Below, piece after piece: positions 1 through 7,802 of a stretch of DNA of 52,561 nt. Position numbers and translations under genes: made by a program. The notes beneath the pieces were generated by a model. The model was not told where the DNA came from, did not search any database, and saw nothing but the letters and a program-made list of their open reading frames with translations. Position 1 is the stretch's first letter; each line of letters begins with the position of its first letter. Origin of the DNA: Lactobacillus hominis DSM 23910 = CRBIP 24.179 (GTDB lineage Bacteria > Bacillota > Bacilli > Lactobacillales > Lactobacillaceae); assembly GCF_000296835.1 (NCBI RefSeq), contig NZ_CAKE01000013.1, positions 1-52,561 on the forward strand. The letters run 5' to 3'.

Positions 1-7
1 CAGTACT

Positions 8-46
8 AAAAAACCATACTCCGATAGAATATCGAAATATGGTTTT
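8..46 (-). terminator. Probable intrinsic terminator
   Basis: AAAACCATA at 10-18 pairs with TATGGTTTT at 38-46, with a second GATA/TATC pairing inside. Read on the minus strand the stem ends in a run of T. It would end transcripts coming from the DUF975 remnant or from yaaA. Confidence 0.6.
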
Positions 47-135
47 AAACAGAGCTAATTAATAATATGTCCCAAATTTGGGGTTCATATCAAAAAAACA
101 CAATGGATAATCCTTTTTTCTATGAACTTAACAAA

Positions 136-434
136 TTAATTTTGACCAGCTTTTTTATAAGTATCGCCAACTAATTGACGGTAAAAGTTAGCATGCGTCA
201 CGCGAACATATGGAATCAACCATAAAAAGCCAATTCCTAAAGTTAAGATAGACAAAAGCCACCAGCCGATAAAGCTTAAATCTAAGACAAATAATTCGCC
301 TTTATGACCGTCCATCACCTTGCGACTTTCGCTAATTGCTTGCGTAGCCGTAATTTCTTGACCAGCATCAGCTAAGTCCTTAGTGATATAGGGCGCCATA
401 GCATAGCCATAGTCTTTAAATTTGAACGTGACAT
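136..434 (-). pseudogene. Decayed DUF975 integral membrane protein gene
   Basis: The last 87 codons encode the C-terminal part of a DUF975-family membrane protein, with the typical stretch SRKVMDGHKGELFVLDLSF followed by a hydrophobic helix and an ANFYRQ end. Family members are normally about 200 residues or more, so over half is missing. A plausible original start survives: AAAGGG is followed by an ATG at 434-432 reading MSRSNLK, which resembles a DUF975 amino terminus. That frame runs out after about 20 codons, while the C-terminal frame has a stop just upstream. The two frames meet around TTTAAAGA, as if an internal deletion had joined the two ends out of frame. The DUF975 match is from recall of the family; the deletion is inference. 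An internal ATG at 399 could start an 87-residue product, but it has no convincing ribosome binding site. Confidence 0.7.
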
Positions 435-474
435 AAAATTATCCCTTTCATTAACTAATTCAACTTATTATACC

Positions 475-1215
475 TTATTCTTTCTTAAATGTCAGAATTG
501 TCTTGTTACTATCTGCTTGACTAAACTTAAAGCCAAAATCATTAAATTCAGTTAATTGCGTTACGTCTTCAATTTGATTTTGCGCCGCAAAACGCATCAT
601 TGCTCCGCGCGCCATCTTAGAATGCGTCGCAATTTGACGCCACTTATCTTTTCTTTTTTCTAAAAAGAAAACACTAATAAACTGCTGCTTATCATTTACA
701 TAAGGCGCAATTGCCTTTGAGTATTCTTTAGAGGCTAAATTAATTACGCAATCATCATCTTGATACAGCTCTTGGTATAAGTCACTGCCCCAAAAATGAT
801 AAAGACTGTAATCTTTAAAGCCAACCATTCCTGCCTGCATCTCTAAACGATATGGCACTACTCCATCAAAAGGTCGCAACAAACCATAAAGTGCCGATTC
901 AATTCTTAAGTTTTCTTGCAAGTAATCAAGTGCGCCTTGCTCTAATACATCTGCTCCTAAATACTGATACTGAATACCATCAAAAGCCACCACAGCCGGC
1001 ATAAGATTGCGATTCAATGGAGTTTGCAGCCTTTTTTGATTTTGACGGACTATTTTATCATTGGCATTCCAAATTTTCTGCAATTGTTCAAAATTTTGCT
1101 TTTTTAAAAAGTCCCACAAAATTTGCGCCTTATCCAAAAAGATTGGCTGGCTTTTCACCAAGAAACTATCTTGATCAACTTTCATTTTCTTAGCGGGAGC
1201 AATAATAAATTTCAT
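475..1215 (-). CDS. yaaA: YaaA/UPF0246 family peroxide-stress protein
   Basis: The 246-residue product starts MKFIIAPAKKM, the hallmark of the YaaA (DUF328/UPF0246) family, and is close to the family's usual 250 residues. E. coli YaaA is a cytosolic DNA-binding protein that lowers intracellular iron and protects DNA during hydrogen peroxide stress. Other family-typical stretches are YQYLGADVLEQGALDYLQ, ESALYGLLRPFDG near the middle and FNDFGFKF near the end. I choose the ATG at 1215 because AGGTG lies 6 bases before it; the longer frame starting at 1224 uses a GTG inside that ribosome binding site. It is divergent from the unknown gene at 1296 and stands alone. Confidence 0.9.
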   Translation of the reverse strand: MKFIIAPAKKMKVDQDSFLVKSQPIFLDKAQILWDFLKKQNFEQLQKIWNANDKIVRQNQKRLQTPLNRNLMPAVVAFDGIQYQYLGADVLEQGALDYLQENLRIESALYGLLRPFDGVVPYRLEMQAGMVGFKDYSLYHFWGSDLYQELYQDDDCVINLASKEYSKAIAPYVNDKQQFISVFFLEKRKDKWRQIATHSKMARGAMMRFAAQNQIEDVTQLTEFNDFGFKFSQADSNKTILTFKKE

Positions 1216-1295
1216 TTTAATCACCTATTTTTTATCTTAATTACTCAAATAATTATATAATTTAGTTAATAACCTATAGAAAGTGGCTAATTATC

Positions 1296-1988
1296 ATGAC
1301 TGAAGATTTAAACATTGGTATTGTCTTACAATACCGCATTGATACTAACTTTAATATTAAAGGATCAATTGATGCCGATAAACTTGTACGTCAGGCACGC
1401 GATTGTGGATTTCGCGGTGTAAGTGTTTCAGTAGCTGACAAAGAGCAAGAAAAAATGGTTGAGGATGCTTGTCAAAAATATAGCATTAAGTTTTGTCAAA
1501 AACGTCCCGCAATTGTTTTAGGCGGACCAGATATCTTGGCTAAGTTAATTGCGGCACGTCTAGACAAGCAAAACATTTATTTTGAAATCGACCTCACTCA
1601 AGATGGCACTATTAAAGATAGTCAACTTGAAGATTTAGAATTATTGCGTAAGTGGGTTGATCGCTTTGGCCATGCTTATTATGAAATGCGTCCTGACAAA
1701 ACAATTAAGACTGATGCCAACGCCCACGTCTTTAAAAATGAGCTTGCTGAATATCAAATTTACGTTTTCATCCATCAACCACTGCCTGAAAAAATCGAGT
1801 TAACTAATTTACCTCATATTGAAAAAGCAATGTGGATTGATACTCGCAAAGATTTGGATTTTAGCCAAAAAGATGACAAAGTGACGATTAATCTTAAGCG
1901 CGATGACGAAGATGAAAAATTCACCATCTATGGTTTACGCTTGCAAGCACATCGTCCAGAAGATGATATGGGACCAACTAAGTTTTAA
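1296..1988 (+). CDS. Conserved-looking protein of unknown function
   Basis: A 230-residue soluble protein with no signal peptide or membrane helix. I do not recognise the family. The first 150 residues alternate beta- and helix-like stretches (IGIVLQYRID, LVRQARDCGFRGVSVSV, IYFEIDLTQDG, YYEMRPDKT), as in part of a TIM barrel. There is a weak similarity in style to the N-terminal half of GH29 alpha-fucosidase-like proteins, but I see no catalytic motif and do not assign it. The C-terminal 50 residues are acidic and lysine-rich. The start ATG follows AGAAAGTGG, and a strong terminator follows the stop, so it is a monocistronic gene. Confidence 0.6.
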   Translation: MTEDLNIGIVLQYRIDTNFNIKGSIDADKLVRQARDCGFRGVSVSVADKEQEKMVEDACQKYSIKFCQKRPAIVLGGPDILAKLIAARLDKQNIYFEIDLTQDGTIKDSQLEDLELLRKWVDRFGHAYYEMRPDKTIKTDANAHVFKNELAEYQIYVFIHQPLPEKIELTNLPHIEKAMWIDTRKDLDFSQKDDKVTINLKRDDEDEKFTIYGLRLQAHRPEDDMGPTKF

Positions 1989-2012
1989 TTAATACTTTTC
2001 ATTATAAAAACA

Positions 2013-2040
2013 AACGCCGCACTTGCGGCGTTTTTGTTTT
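2013..2040. terminator. Bidirectional terminator
   Basis: The perfect stem AACGCCGC / GCGGCGTT with loop ACTT has T runs on both sides. It serves the converging gene at 1296 and the GDPD gene, whose stop codon abuts the T tract. Confidence 0.9.
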
Positions 2041-3809
2041 TACATAGTTGTATTCATTTGCGGCAATACCAAAATATAATTTAACAAACGGCTAGAATAA
2101 CTATGATCATCTTCAAAATCATGAATCGTTTCTTTCAAGCCGGCTAAATTATCAGTAATAATTCCATCGACGCCTTCAAACATCATCTTACGCATAATTT
2201 TATCATCATTAACTGTCCAAGCATAAACTAGATCATGCTTTAAATGAGCCTGCCAGATGAAATCATTATTTAAAGTTGAATATTCCATTGAATAGCCATC
2301 AGCCACGCTTTGCGGATAAGTGAAATTATAAGGCTGAATATAAAGTGTAAAAATGCGTGGATTAATTTTATGAAGACGCTCAATCACGCTATAATCTAAC
2401 GACTGCACTTGGTACTTACGCTTTAAAATTAGAGAGCCATATTTTTTATTAAAGCGATTAATTATCTTCTTAGAATCACGCGGAGTAGTCTTGATCTCGA
2501 TTAGCAATCTTTGCTTTAATTTTTTGGCTGCAGCTAAATATTGGTCAAAACTAGCAATTTTAGCACGATGGTTATCTTCATGAAGCGTAATTTGGGTAAG
2601 CTGCTTTAAGGTTAAATCCTTTGGCATTTTGTTAATTCCGGCTAATTTTAATAAGTTTTCATCATGCATGACGACAAACTGATTATCTTTTGTTTCGTGA
2701 ACATCAATTTCGACAAAGTCGGGATGCAATTTAGCAGTCTTTTTTAAAGCAGGGATCGTATTTTGTACGCCATTTTTATTATTTACTCCGCGGTGCGAAA
2801 TTGTCACAGGACGTCTTAACGTTTGACCATTTAAATAAAACTGATTGTTAATGATGCTCATAGCTGCAAAGATCACGAAAATCACGCTTGAGATTGCAAT
2901 AACGCCCTTATTTTTATGATTTGTTTTAGTTAAAATTTCTATTTTTAGATTTTTTAAAATAAACAAAAAGGCAAGAACACTTGACCAAACTGATACTAGT
3001 AAAGAAACAAGCTGCACTAAAAGTAAATTGAAATTAGCCAAAATCAAGCTAACTGTCTTAGGCAAAAAGTCACATAACACCTGCAATCCATAAATAAGTC
3101 CAAAACAAATTACTAAAACAATTACCGAAATTATCCCAATAACTAATAAAATACTTAAAATTTTCCACCAATTAAGGTTTTTAGTTTTTTGCCAGCTTTG
3201 TCTTATCGCCTGGCGCGTTTTCATTTTATTGAAAACCATCAAAGGTAAAGTATAAATCCAGCGAATTCCTAATATAAAAGTTATTAAATAAAATGCAATT
3301 AGAGCTAAACTCAACCAAAGATTGCGCGTCATATAATCCAAAATAAATTCTGGAATCTGAATTTTAGCAAGTAGCGGCGTGCGAAAAACAAGATCAACAA
3401 AAGGCACAACGAGCAAAAAATAAGCTAAAAGCACCAAGAGCGACCCAAAGCGAAGGTGTTTCATTGCTTGCCAAGTCCTTTTTAAAATTAGCTTCAGAGA
3501 ACAATTAATATATCTGACAGCCACTAGCATAAAGGCAAACTGCAAATAAATGACTAAAATTAATAACACTAATTCCAAAAGAAGAGCAATTACCACTAAA
3601 GTATGCGTCGTCAAAATAGTCATGATATTTTGATATGAAATAAATGGAATTGCGCCAGCTTGCAAGATATAGGTTGCTGCCCAGCGAAAAAGCGGAATCA
3701 CGATTATTTGGTTAAATAAATCTAAGCTAACAAACAAAAGCAAAAAGCGAAGCCAGTACTTTTTAAAAATTGCACTATCATTTTTTATCTCAGTGTAAAT
3801 ATTTTTCAT
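2040..3809 (-). CDS. Membrane-anchored glycerophosphodiester phosphodiesterase
   Basis: A 589-residue protein with two parts. Residues 1 to about 330 hold roughly eight hydrophobic helices of the GPDPase membrane domain. Residues about 335-589 form a GDPD catalytic domain, placed by topology outside or at the membrane face. Catalytic landmarks are SHRGVNNKNGVQNT (HRG; the usual Glu-Asn-Thr reads Gln-Asn-Thr), FVEIDVHETKDN (Glu and Asp metal ligands), VVMHDENL (the general His) and the closing YAWTVNDDK and GVDGIITDN. The family hydrolyses glycerophosphodiesters to glycerol-3-phosphate and an alcohol; in Gram-positives such membrane forms probably recycle lipid head groups or lipoteichoic acid-derived units. 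It is transcribed alone. Confidence 0.9.
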   Translation of the reverse strand: MKNIYTEIKNDSAIFKKYWLRFLLLFVSLDLFNQIIVIPLFRWAATYILQAGAIPFISYQNIMTILTTHTLVVIALLLELVLLILVIYLQFAFMLVAVRYINCSLKLILKRTWQAMKHLRFGSLLVLLAYFLLVVPFVDLVFRTPLLAKIQIPEFILDYMTRNLWLSLALIAFYLITFILGIRWIYTLPLMVFNKMKTRQAIRQSWQKTKNLNWWKILSILLVIGIISVIVLVICFGLIYGLQVLCDFLPKTVSLILANFNLLLVQLVSLLVSVWSSVLAFLFILKNLKIEILTKTNHKNKGVIAISSVIFVIFAAMSIINNQFYLNGQTLRRPVTISHRGVNNKNGVQNTIPALKKTAKLHPDFVEIDVHETKDNQFVVMHDENLLKLAGINKMPKDLTLKQLTQITLHEDNHRAKIASFDQYLAAAKKLKQRLLIEIKTTPRDSKKIINRFNKKYGSLILKRKYQVQSLDYSVIERLHKINPRIFTLYIQPYNFTYPQSVADGYSMEYSTLNNDFIWQAHLKHDLVYAWTVNDDKIMRKMMFEGVDGIITDNLAGLKETIHDFEDDHSYSSRLLNYILVLPQMNTTM

Positions 3810-3874
3810 TTTGTAATCTTTCCCAATGAGTGTGATCTAATAAGTTAATCTCATTATAAACTATTGCAATAAAA

Positions 3875-3900
3875 TAAGCCGAAACCAATGTTTCAGCTTA
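3875..3900 (-). terminator. Terminator after beta-lactamase-like gene
   Basis: TAAGC-GAAAC pairs with GTTTC-GCTTA around loop CAAT with one internal mismatch. On the minus strand it is followed by TTATTTTATT. Confidence 0.6.
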
Positions 3901-3922
3901 ACATTACACGCTAAGTGCGTTT

Positions 3923-4720
3923 TTATCTTTCATATCTTTTGATTTTAGGGTCTTTTTCCTTCTTTTTTTCTGGAACTGAAATCTTAGAAAAAATAACTTT
4001 TCCTACTTGCTCCAAAAACAGTAAATCCTCACTCTTTTTATCCTGGTATTGCGTTAAAGCAACGATGGTTAAAGGCCCATTTTGCGTTTGAAATGAACAT
4101 ACTTCATGATGATAATTATCAACTGCACTCATCCGAGTATAAGTTGGAAAATCGTTATTATCATAAGTAGAGATACTATAATGTGCAATTTGATTAGACA
4201 GACCATTACGAACAATATCACAAAATTCATTATTCGTATTTAAGAAATACTTCAACACTTGATTAATGCTATTTGCAGTAACTTCATTATCTTGACCAGT
4301 TGATGAATACCGCATTAATTCGCGTCCTAAACGCATGCCAGGATAATTGTCTCTTAGCCAGTCATCAATATCATAAATATCAAAACGTTCAATCAATAAG
4401 TTAGTTGCCGCATTATCTGACATTGCTGCTACTAGAAATACCAAATCGCGCAATGGCCAGCTTGCTTGCTGCATCCGGCTAATTACGCCAGAGCCTCGCA
4501 CGCGAGATAAATCTGTAACTTCTAATTTTTCATCAAGCAAACTATGGTCTTGCTGCCACATTTTTTCGATATAGGCAAGAATGCCTAATGAAATTAATCC
4601 TGCAGCTGGAAAGACCTTATCGGCTTGACTAGCATACAGTTCCTTATCTCCGTAAGTAATCAAAACTCCAGCATCAATATTGCTCTTTTCAATTAATGAA
4701 TCTAATTCATCCTTTATCAC
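3923..4720 (-). CDS. Class A beta-lactamase-fold protein lacking catalytic residues
   Basis: A cytosolic-looking protein (no signal peptide) of 265 residues with the serine beta-lactamase-like fold. The segment KVFPAAGLISLGILAYI sits where active enzymes have FPxAS-x-x-K, so the nucleophilic Ser is Gly41 and the general-base Lys is Ser44. The SDN motif is intact (AAMSDNAATNLL, Ser101). The omega-loop region, which in related Firmicute proteins carries a Glu, reads RELMRYSSTGQDNEVTA with no Glu at the expected place. The late KTG motif reads RMSAVDN. Hydrolysis of beta-lactams by the normal mechanism therefore looks impossible. The GTG at 4720 is preferred because AGAGG lies 8 bases upstream; a GTG at 4729 overlaps that site. 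What it binds is unknown. Confidence 0.75.
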   Translation of the reverse strand: MIKDELDSLIEKSNIDAGVLITYGDKELYASQADKVFPAAGLISLGILAYIEKMWQQDHSLLDEKLEVTDLSRVRGSGVISRMQQASWPLRDLVFLVAAMSDNAATNLLIERFDIYDIDDWLRDNYPGMRLGRELMRYSSTGQDNEVTANSINQVLKYFLNTNNEFCDIVRNGLSNQIAHYSISTYDNNDFPTYTRMSAVDNYHHEVCSFQTQNGPLTIVALTQYQDKKSEDLLFLEQVGKVIFSKISVPEKKKEKDPKIKRYER

Positions 4721-4777
4721 GTCACACACCTCTAGTATTTTGACTATACAATTATTATACCAGGTACGGGTGTTTTT

Positions 4778-5560
4778 TTAATTATTTTTCCAGTAGTTTA
4801 AAAGCTGACTTGCCTCATGCGTTAATGTTTTTTCATCATTGCATTGCGATAACTTATAACCGACAAAGTAAGGCGAAGCATTAAAGCGCGGCACTACTTT
4901 TGCACAATAACCATTTTGCCTTGGATAGAAAAACAAATTATATGAATTGCAACGGCCATTATACATAATATTTAAGGTGTAATTTATTGCCACTTGAATC
5001 CAGTCTGCCCATAAATCGATACTGGAATTTTTTTTATTTTTCAAATTAATGTTAATTTCTTGAAATCCTTGCACGGGATGCGTCGCAAAATTAACATTTA
5101 CTCCTTCATTTTCAAAAACGGTGATTCCTTCAAAATTATTAGGATAGATATACTTATAGCCGTCTTCTTTTTCAAGACCCACAATTTGCATATGAGGATG
5201 GACCAAAGAACCATTAGATAAGGGACCATAATTTTTGTACCAAAGAGTCGACTTAAAACGAGAATCCTGCGCCATTTTTTCAAAACAATGCATACTGAAT
5301 CTCATTAATTTTCGATTGTAATCTTTACTATATGAAGCAATATCTCCATGATGATCGTCTGATTCAATTAAAACCGTCTGCAAAGTATCTCTCAAAGTTG
5401 GAAATTTATTATGCAGCCAAATCATCGGACCGGATTTTTCATAAATATCTGTTAAGTTCCCTGTATCGCAGAAAGGACAGACATTACTCTTATCTTTTCT
5501 AAAGCTGGATGGCTTATCTTGTGCCATTGCAAAATCAAAAATTAACGGATCATTATTCAC
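4778..5560 (-). CDS. DUF4931 protein, GalT/HIT-like fold
   Basis: A 260-residue soluble protein. The CPFC pair near residue 28 resembles the zinc site of galactose-1-phosphate uridylyltransferases, and NGSLVHPHMQIVG near residues 118-130 is the HIT/GalT active-site triad region (HxHxQ). This combination is typical of DUF4931 proteins in lactobacilli, whose substrate is not known; transfer or hydrolysis at a nucleoside phosphate is inferred from the fold only. It starts with GTG after AAGGGG. It is close behind the beta-lactamase-like gene in the same direction (57 bases), so the two may be co-transcribed. Confidence 0.75.
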   Translation of the reverse strand: MNNDPLIFDFAMAQDKPSSFRKDKSNVCPFCDTGNLTDIYEKSGPMIWLHNKFPTLRDTLQTVLIESDDHHGDIASYSKDYNRKLMRFSMHCFEKMAQDSRFKSTLWYKNYGPLSNGSLVHPHMQIVGLEKEDGYKYIYPNNFEGITVFENEGVNVNFATHPVQGFQEININLKNKKNSSIDLWADWIQVAINYTLNIMYNGRCNSYNLFFYPRQNGYCAKVVPRFNASPYFVGYKLSQCNDEKTLTHEASQLLNYWKNN

Positions 5561-5598
5561 TTAAATACCCCTTATCTAAAAAAGAATACACAAAAAGA

Positions 5599-5626
5599 TT
5601 GACTATTAAAGATATACGAGTACAAT
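5599..5626 (+). promoter_or_regulatory. Sigma-A promoter of small RNA candidate
   Basis: TTGACT (5599-5604) and TACAAT (5621-5626) are spaced 16 bases apart on the plus strand. No plus-strand gene follows; a terminator comes about 60 bases after the predicted start site. Confidence 0.65.
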
Positions 5627-5632
5627 AATAAA

Positions 5633-5720
5633 TGAAGGCGATATAAGCGCTTTCACAAAAATAACATTTTGTAGCTTTCCTTAACTTTACCCTTTCGGCC
5701 GTTCCGGAAGGGTTTTTTTG
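5633..5720 (+). ncRNA. Candidate small RNA, about 88 nt
   Basis: The stretch between the promoter at 5599 and the terminator at 5689 can fold into three hairpins. GAAGGCG (5634-5640) pairs with CGCTTTC (5648-5654). ACAAAA (5655-5660) pairs with TTTTGT (5667-5672). The third is the terminator stem. The 16 bases between hairpins two and three are pyrimidine-rich and contain CTTTCCTT, complementary to AAGGAAAG-type ribosome binding sites, so an antisense role on mRNAs is a reasonable guess. The only ORF is a 4-codon ATG frame without a ribosome binding site. All neighbouring genes are on the other strand, so this is not a leader of a gene. I do not recognise a known RNA family. Confidence 0.55.
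5689..5719 (+). terminator. Terminator of small RNA candidate
   Basis: ACCCTTTCGG and CCGGAAGGGT form a 10-pair stem with one G-T pair, followed by TTTTTTT. The T tract exists only on the plus strand, so it does not serve the minus-strand genes on either side. Confidence 0.85.
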
Positions 5721-5725
5721 TGCCC

Positions 5726-6154
5726 TCAAAATTCAGATTGACTCACATGCATGTTTTGCCGATGCGCACAAGCAATTAGATCTTCTACGCGATCGCTAGT
5801 ATGGTTCAACTCAATATCAACGGCATCGCTTAATTGAAACTCAATTAATATCTTTACTAAATTTAGATAGGCGTCTTCACTGTCTAATTCAGTATGACCG
5901 CCATTTTTTTGACTACGAAATGTAATCATCAAATATAAATCTGGAAAATTTTCGTTTATTTCATTAGCTAGCTCAATAACATGATTCATCTGCGTTGCAT
6001 TTTCAAAACAATCTAAACGCCATTCCATCATGTGCTTAGAGTTTGCTAATTTGGCAGTGTAATCTAAGATTTCTGCTGCACTTTTTTGCTTATTTACAAA
6101 GGCATCCCTAACTTGCCCATCATCAAATGTAATTTTTCTAACTTCACAATTCAT
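5726..6154 (-). pseudogene. aroD: Truncated type I 3-dehydroquinate dehydratase
   Basis: The 142-residue frame matches the N-terminal 55-60 % of type I dehydroquinase (shikimate pathway; normally about 250 residues): MMEWRLDCFE, LMITFRSQKNGG and LSDAVDIELN. It stops after HVSQSEF, just where active enzymes carry the catalytic His, and the Schiff-base Lys further on is absent. The acidic residue of the usual FRxxxEGG motif is Asn here. The start codon lies only about 17 bases after the terminator stem of the cystine symporter gene, leaving no room for a promoter. I read it as a non-functional remnant; loss of aromatic biosynthesis is common in lactobacilli. Confidence 0.75.
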
Positions 6155-6170
6155 TTTTTACCCCTAAAAA

Positions 6171-6199
6171 AATAAAAGCTGCTTTAAACAGCTTTTATT
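6171..6199 (-). terminator. Terminator of cystine symporter gene
   Basis: An 11-pair stem AATAAAAGCTG / CAGCTTTTATT is followed on the minus strand by TTTTTTTAG. Confidence 0.85.
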
Positions 6200-6210
6200 A
6201 TACATATTTT

Positions 6211-7596
6211 TTAGAGTTCGGAACTGACAACTTTTTCTTTATCTTGGAAATTATCCCAATCAAGTTCATCCAAGTTTTTAGCAGTTATAACTCCGGCAAC
6301 CATTGAATCATTAACGTTCAATGCGGTGCGCGCCATATCTACAACTGGATCGATGGCAATCAAAATTCCTAAAACAGTAACTGGCAAGTTTAAAGCACCT
6401 AACACCATTAAAGTAGTAAAGGTAGCTCCACCACCAACTCCGGCAACGCCAAAGCTTGAAATCACATCAATTGCAATTAAAGTTAAAACAAATTGCCATG
6501 AAAAGATATTAATTCCGACAAGTGGCGCTGTAATTGCAGCAACCATTGATGGATAAATACCAGCACATCCATTTTGTCCAATGGTTAAACCAAAGCTGGC
6601 TGAAAAGTCAGCAATAGTGTCGCTTACGCCCATGGATTCTTTTTGCGTACGGACATTAAGCGGCAAACTTCCGCCACTAGTTCTTGAAGTAAAGGCAAAA
6701 ACTAATACAGGCCAAGCCTTTTTAAAGTAAATAATTGGGTTGATACCATTTACCATTAACAAAATTGCATGAACAATAAACATAACTGCAACTGCTAAGT
6801 AAGCTGCCACAATGAAGGTTAATAATTTTGCCATGCTGGCAAAGCTATTAGTAGCAGCGGTACGGGTAATTAAAGCAAAAATTCCGTAAGGAGTTAATTG
6901 CAAAATGATTTTTACAATCTGCATTACAATCGCTCTTAAAGCTTCGATACCGCGAGCAAAGGTTTCCGCAAGCTTAGGCTGGCTTTTCTTAATTTTCAAA
7001 AAGGCAACGCCGACAAATAATGAAAAAATAACCACGGCAATGGTGCTAGTTGCACGCATTCCCGCAAAGTCGGCAAAAATATTCTGTGGGAAAAATGAGG
7101 TAATTTGTGCAGACAATGATAAACCTTGCAGCTGGTTTTGGTGATCCTTAATTGAAGTTAGCGCTGTTGAAGTAGCACTCATCCCTTTAGCAAAATTAGC
7201 TCCTTGCAGGCCAAACAATGCTACGCTAGAAAAACCAACTAATGATGCAACTGCTGTTGTTCCAAGTAAAATTGCTAAAACATTTATCGCAATCTTACGA
7301 ATCTTAGTCCCCATCTTGAGCTGGGTAAATGCGCCAACTAGCGACACAAAGATCAATGGAATAACCAGCATTTGAAGTAATGAAATATAACCATCACCCA
7401 CAATACCTAGCCACTGCATACTATCAACGATAATCTTGCTTTTTGCACCAAACATTAATTGCAATACTACCCCAAATACGATTCCGGCAACCAATGCTAA
7501 AAATACGAGCTTATTAAAGCCCCACTTTTTTTGATGCAAAAATGCCATCGCGCCTAAAATTGCAGCGCTAATTAAAACTACTAAAAAAGTTTGCAT
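6211..7596 (-). CDS. tcyP: L-cystine uptake symporter, TcyP type
   Basis: A 461-residue dicarboxylate/amino acid:cation symporter (DAACS family) with about 8-10 membrane segments. The N-terminal QTFLVVLISAAILGAMAFL, followed by SLLQMLVIPLIFVSLVGAFTQL, and the C-terminal SRTSGGSLPLNVRTQKESMGV and QNGCAGIYPSMVAA stretches are those of TcyP/YhcL-type cystine importers rather than glutamate carriers. The frame is open for 36 more codons upstream, but GGAAGGAGAG sits 6 bases before the ATG at 7596 and the upstream part overlaps the leader, so 7596 is the start. It lies behind a 230-nt leader with a cysteine-rich leader ORF and a terminator, which fits control by cysteine supply. The next gene downstream is the aroD remnant. 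Confidence 0.88.
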   Translation of the reverse strand: MQTFLVVLISAAILGAMAFLHQKKWGFNKLVFLALVAGIVFGVVLQLMFGAKSKIIVDSMQWLGIVGDGYISLLQMLVIPLIFVSLVGAFTQLKMGTKIRKIAINVLAILLGTTAVASLVGFSSVALFGLQGANFAKGMSATSTALTSIKDHQNQLQGLSLSAQITSFFPQNIFADFAGMRATSTIAVVIFSLFVGVAFLKIKKSQPKLAETFARGIEALRAIVMQIVKIILQLTPYGIFALITRTAATNSFASMAKLLTFIVAAYLAVAVMFIVHAILLMVNGINPIIYFKKAWPVLVFAFTSRTSGGSLPLNVRTQKESMGVSDTIADFSASFGLTIGQNGCAGIYPSMVAAITAPLVGINIFSWQFVLTLIAIDVISSFGVAGVGGGATFTTLMVLGALNLPVTVLGILIAIDPVVDMARTALNVNDSMVAGVITAKNLDELDWDNFQDKEKVVSSEL

Positions 7597-7622
7597 CCAA
7601 ACTCTCCTTCCAAAACAAAAAA

Positions 7623-7652
7623 GAGTTATTGACCTAACGGTCAATAACTCTC
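7623..7652 (-). terminator. Attenuator terminator ahead of tcyP
   Basis: A perfect 13-pair stem AGAGTTATTGACC / GGTCAATAACTCT with a 4-base loop is followed on the minus strand by TTTTTTGTTTT. It ends only about 15 bases before the tcyP ribosome binding site, so transcription of tcyP has to pass through it. Confidence 0.85.
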
Positions 7653-7697
7653 GCAAAAAATATACAATGTTAAATCCTGAAAAGTAGACTTTTAGAA

Positions 7698-7802
7698 TTA
7701 ACACAAATTCCTGGAGCTAATTAATGACTGTACGTCAAAATAATTGTCATATTCGAAAATTTGACAATTACAGCAACAGAATGTGTTTTGACGTACAAAC
7801 AT
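7698..7802 (-). CDS. Cysteine-rich leader peptide of tcyP
   Basis: A 34-residue ORF starting at an ATG with AAAGGAG 8 bases upstream. It begins MFVRQNTFCCCNCQIFEYD and ends in NLC. Five of 34 residues are Cys, four of them within five consecutive codons (TGT TGC TGT AAT TGT). It has no signal peptide or domain and lies between a promoter and a terminator before a cystine transporter gene, the layout of amino-acid leader peptides such as TrpL or HisL. The peptide itself probably has no function. Too short to be called by most gene finders. The alternative is chance, but that would require the strong ribosome binding site and the Cys run to coincide by accident before this particular gene. Confidence 0.7.
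   Translation of the reverse strand: MFVRQNTFCCCNCQIFEYDNYFDVQSLISSRNLC

Noticed and set aside
1296-1988. Assignment as GH29 alpha-L-fucosidase
   Set aside because: Only vague TIM-barrel-like strands are seen; no nucleophile motif, and at 230 residues it is about half of a fucosidase catalytic domain plus.
6211-7704. Longer start for the cystine symporter at 7704
   Set aside because: The extra 36 codons overlap the leader terminator and start at a GTG without a ribosome binding site; GGAAGGAGAG points to 7596.
7733-7798. Long palindrome TGTACGTCAAAA...TTTTGACGTACA as a small transposon-like repeat (MITE)
   Set aside because: No target-site duplication or second copy is visible, and the arms are fully contained in the leader ORF and hairpin of tcyP, which explains them better.
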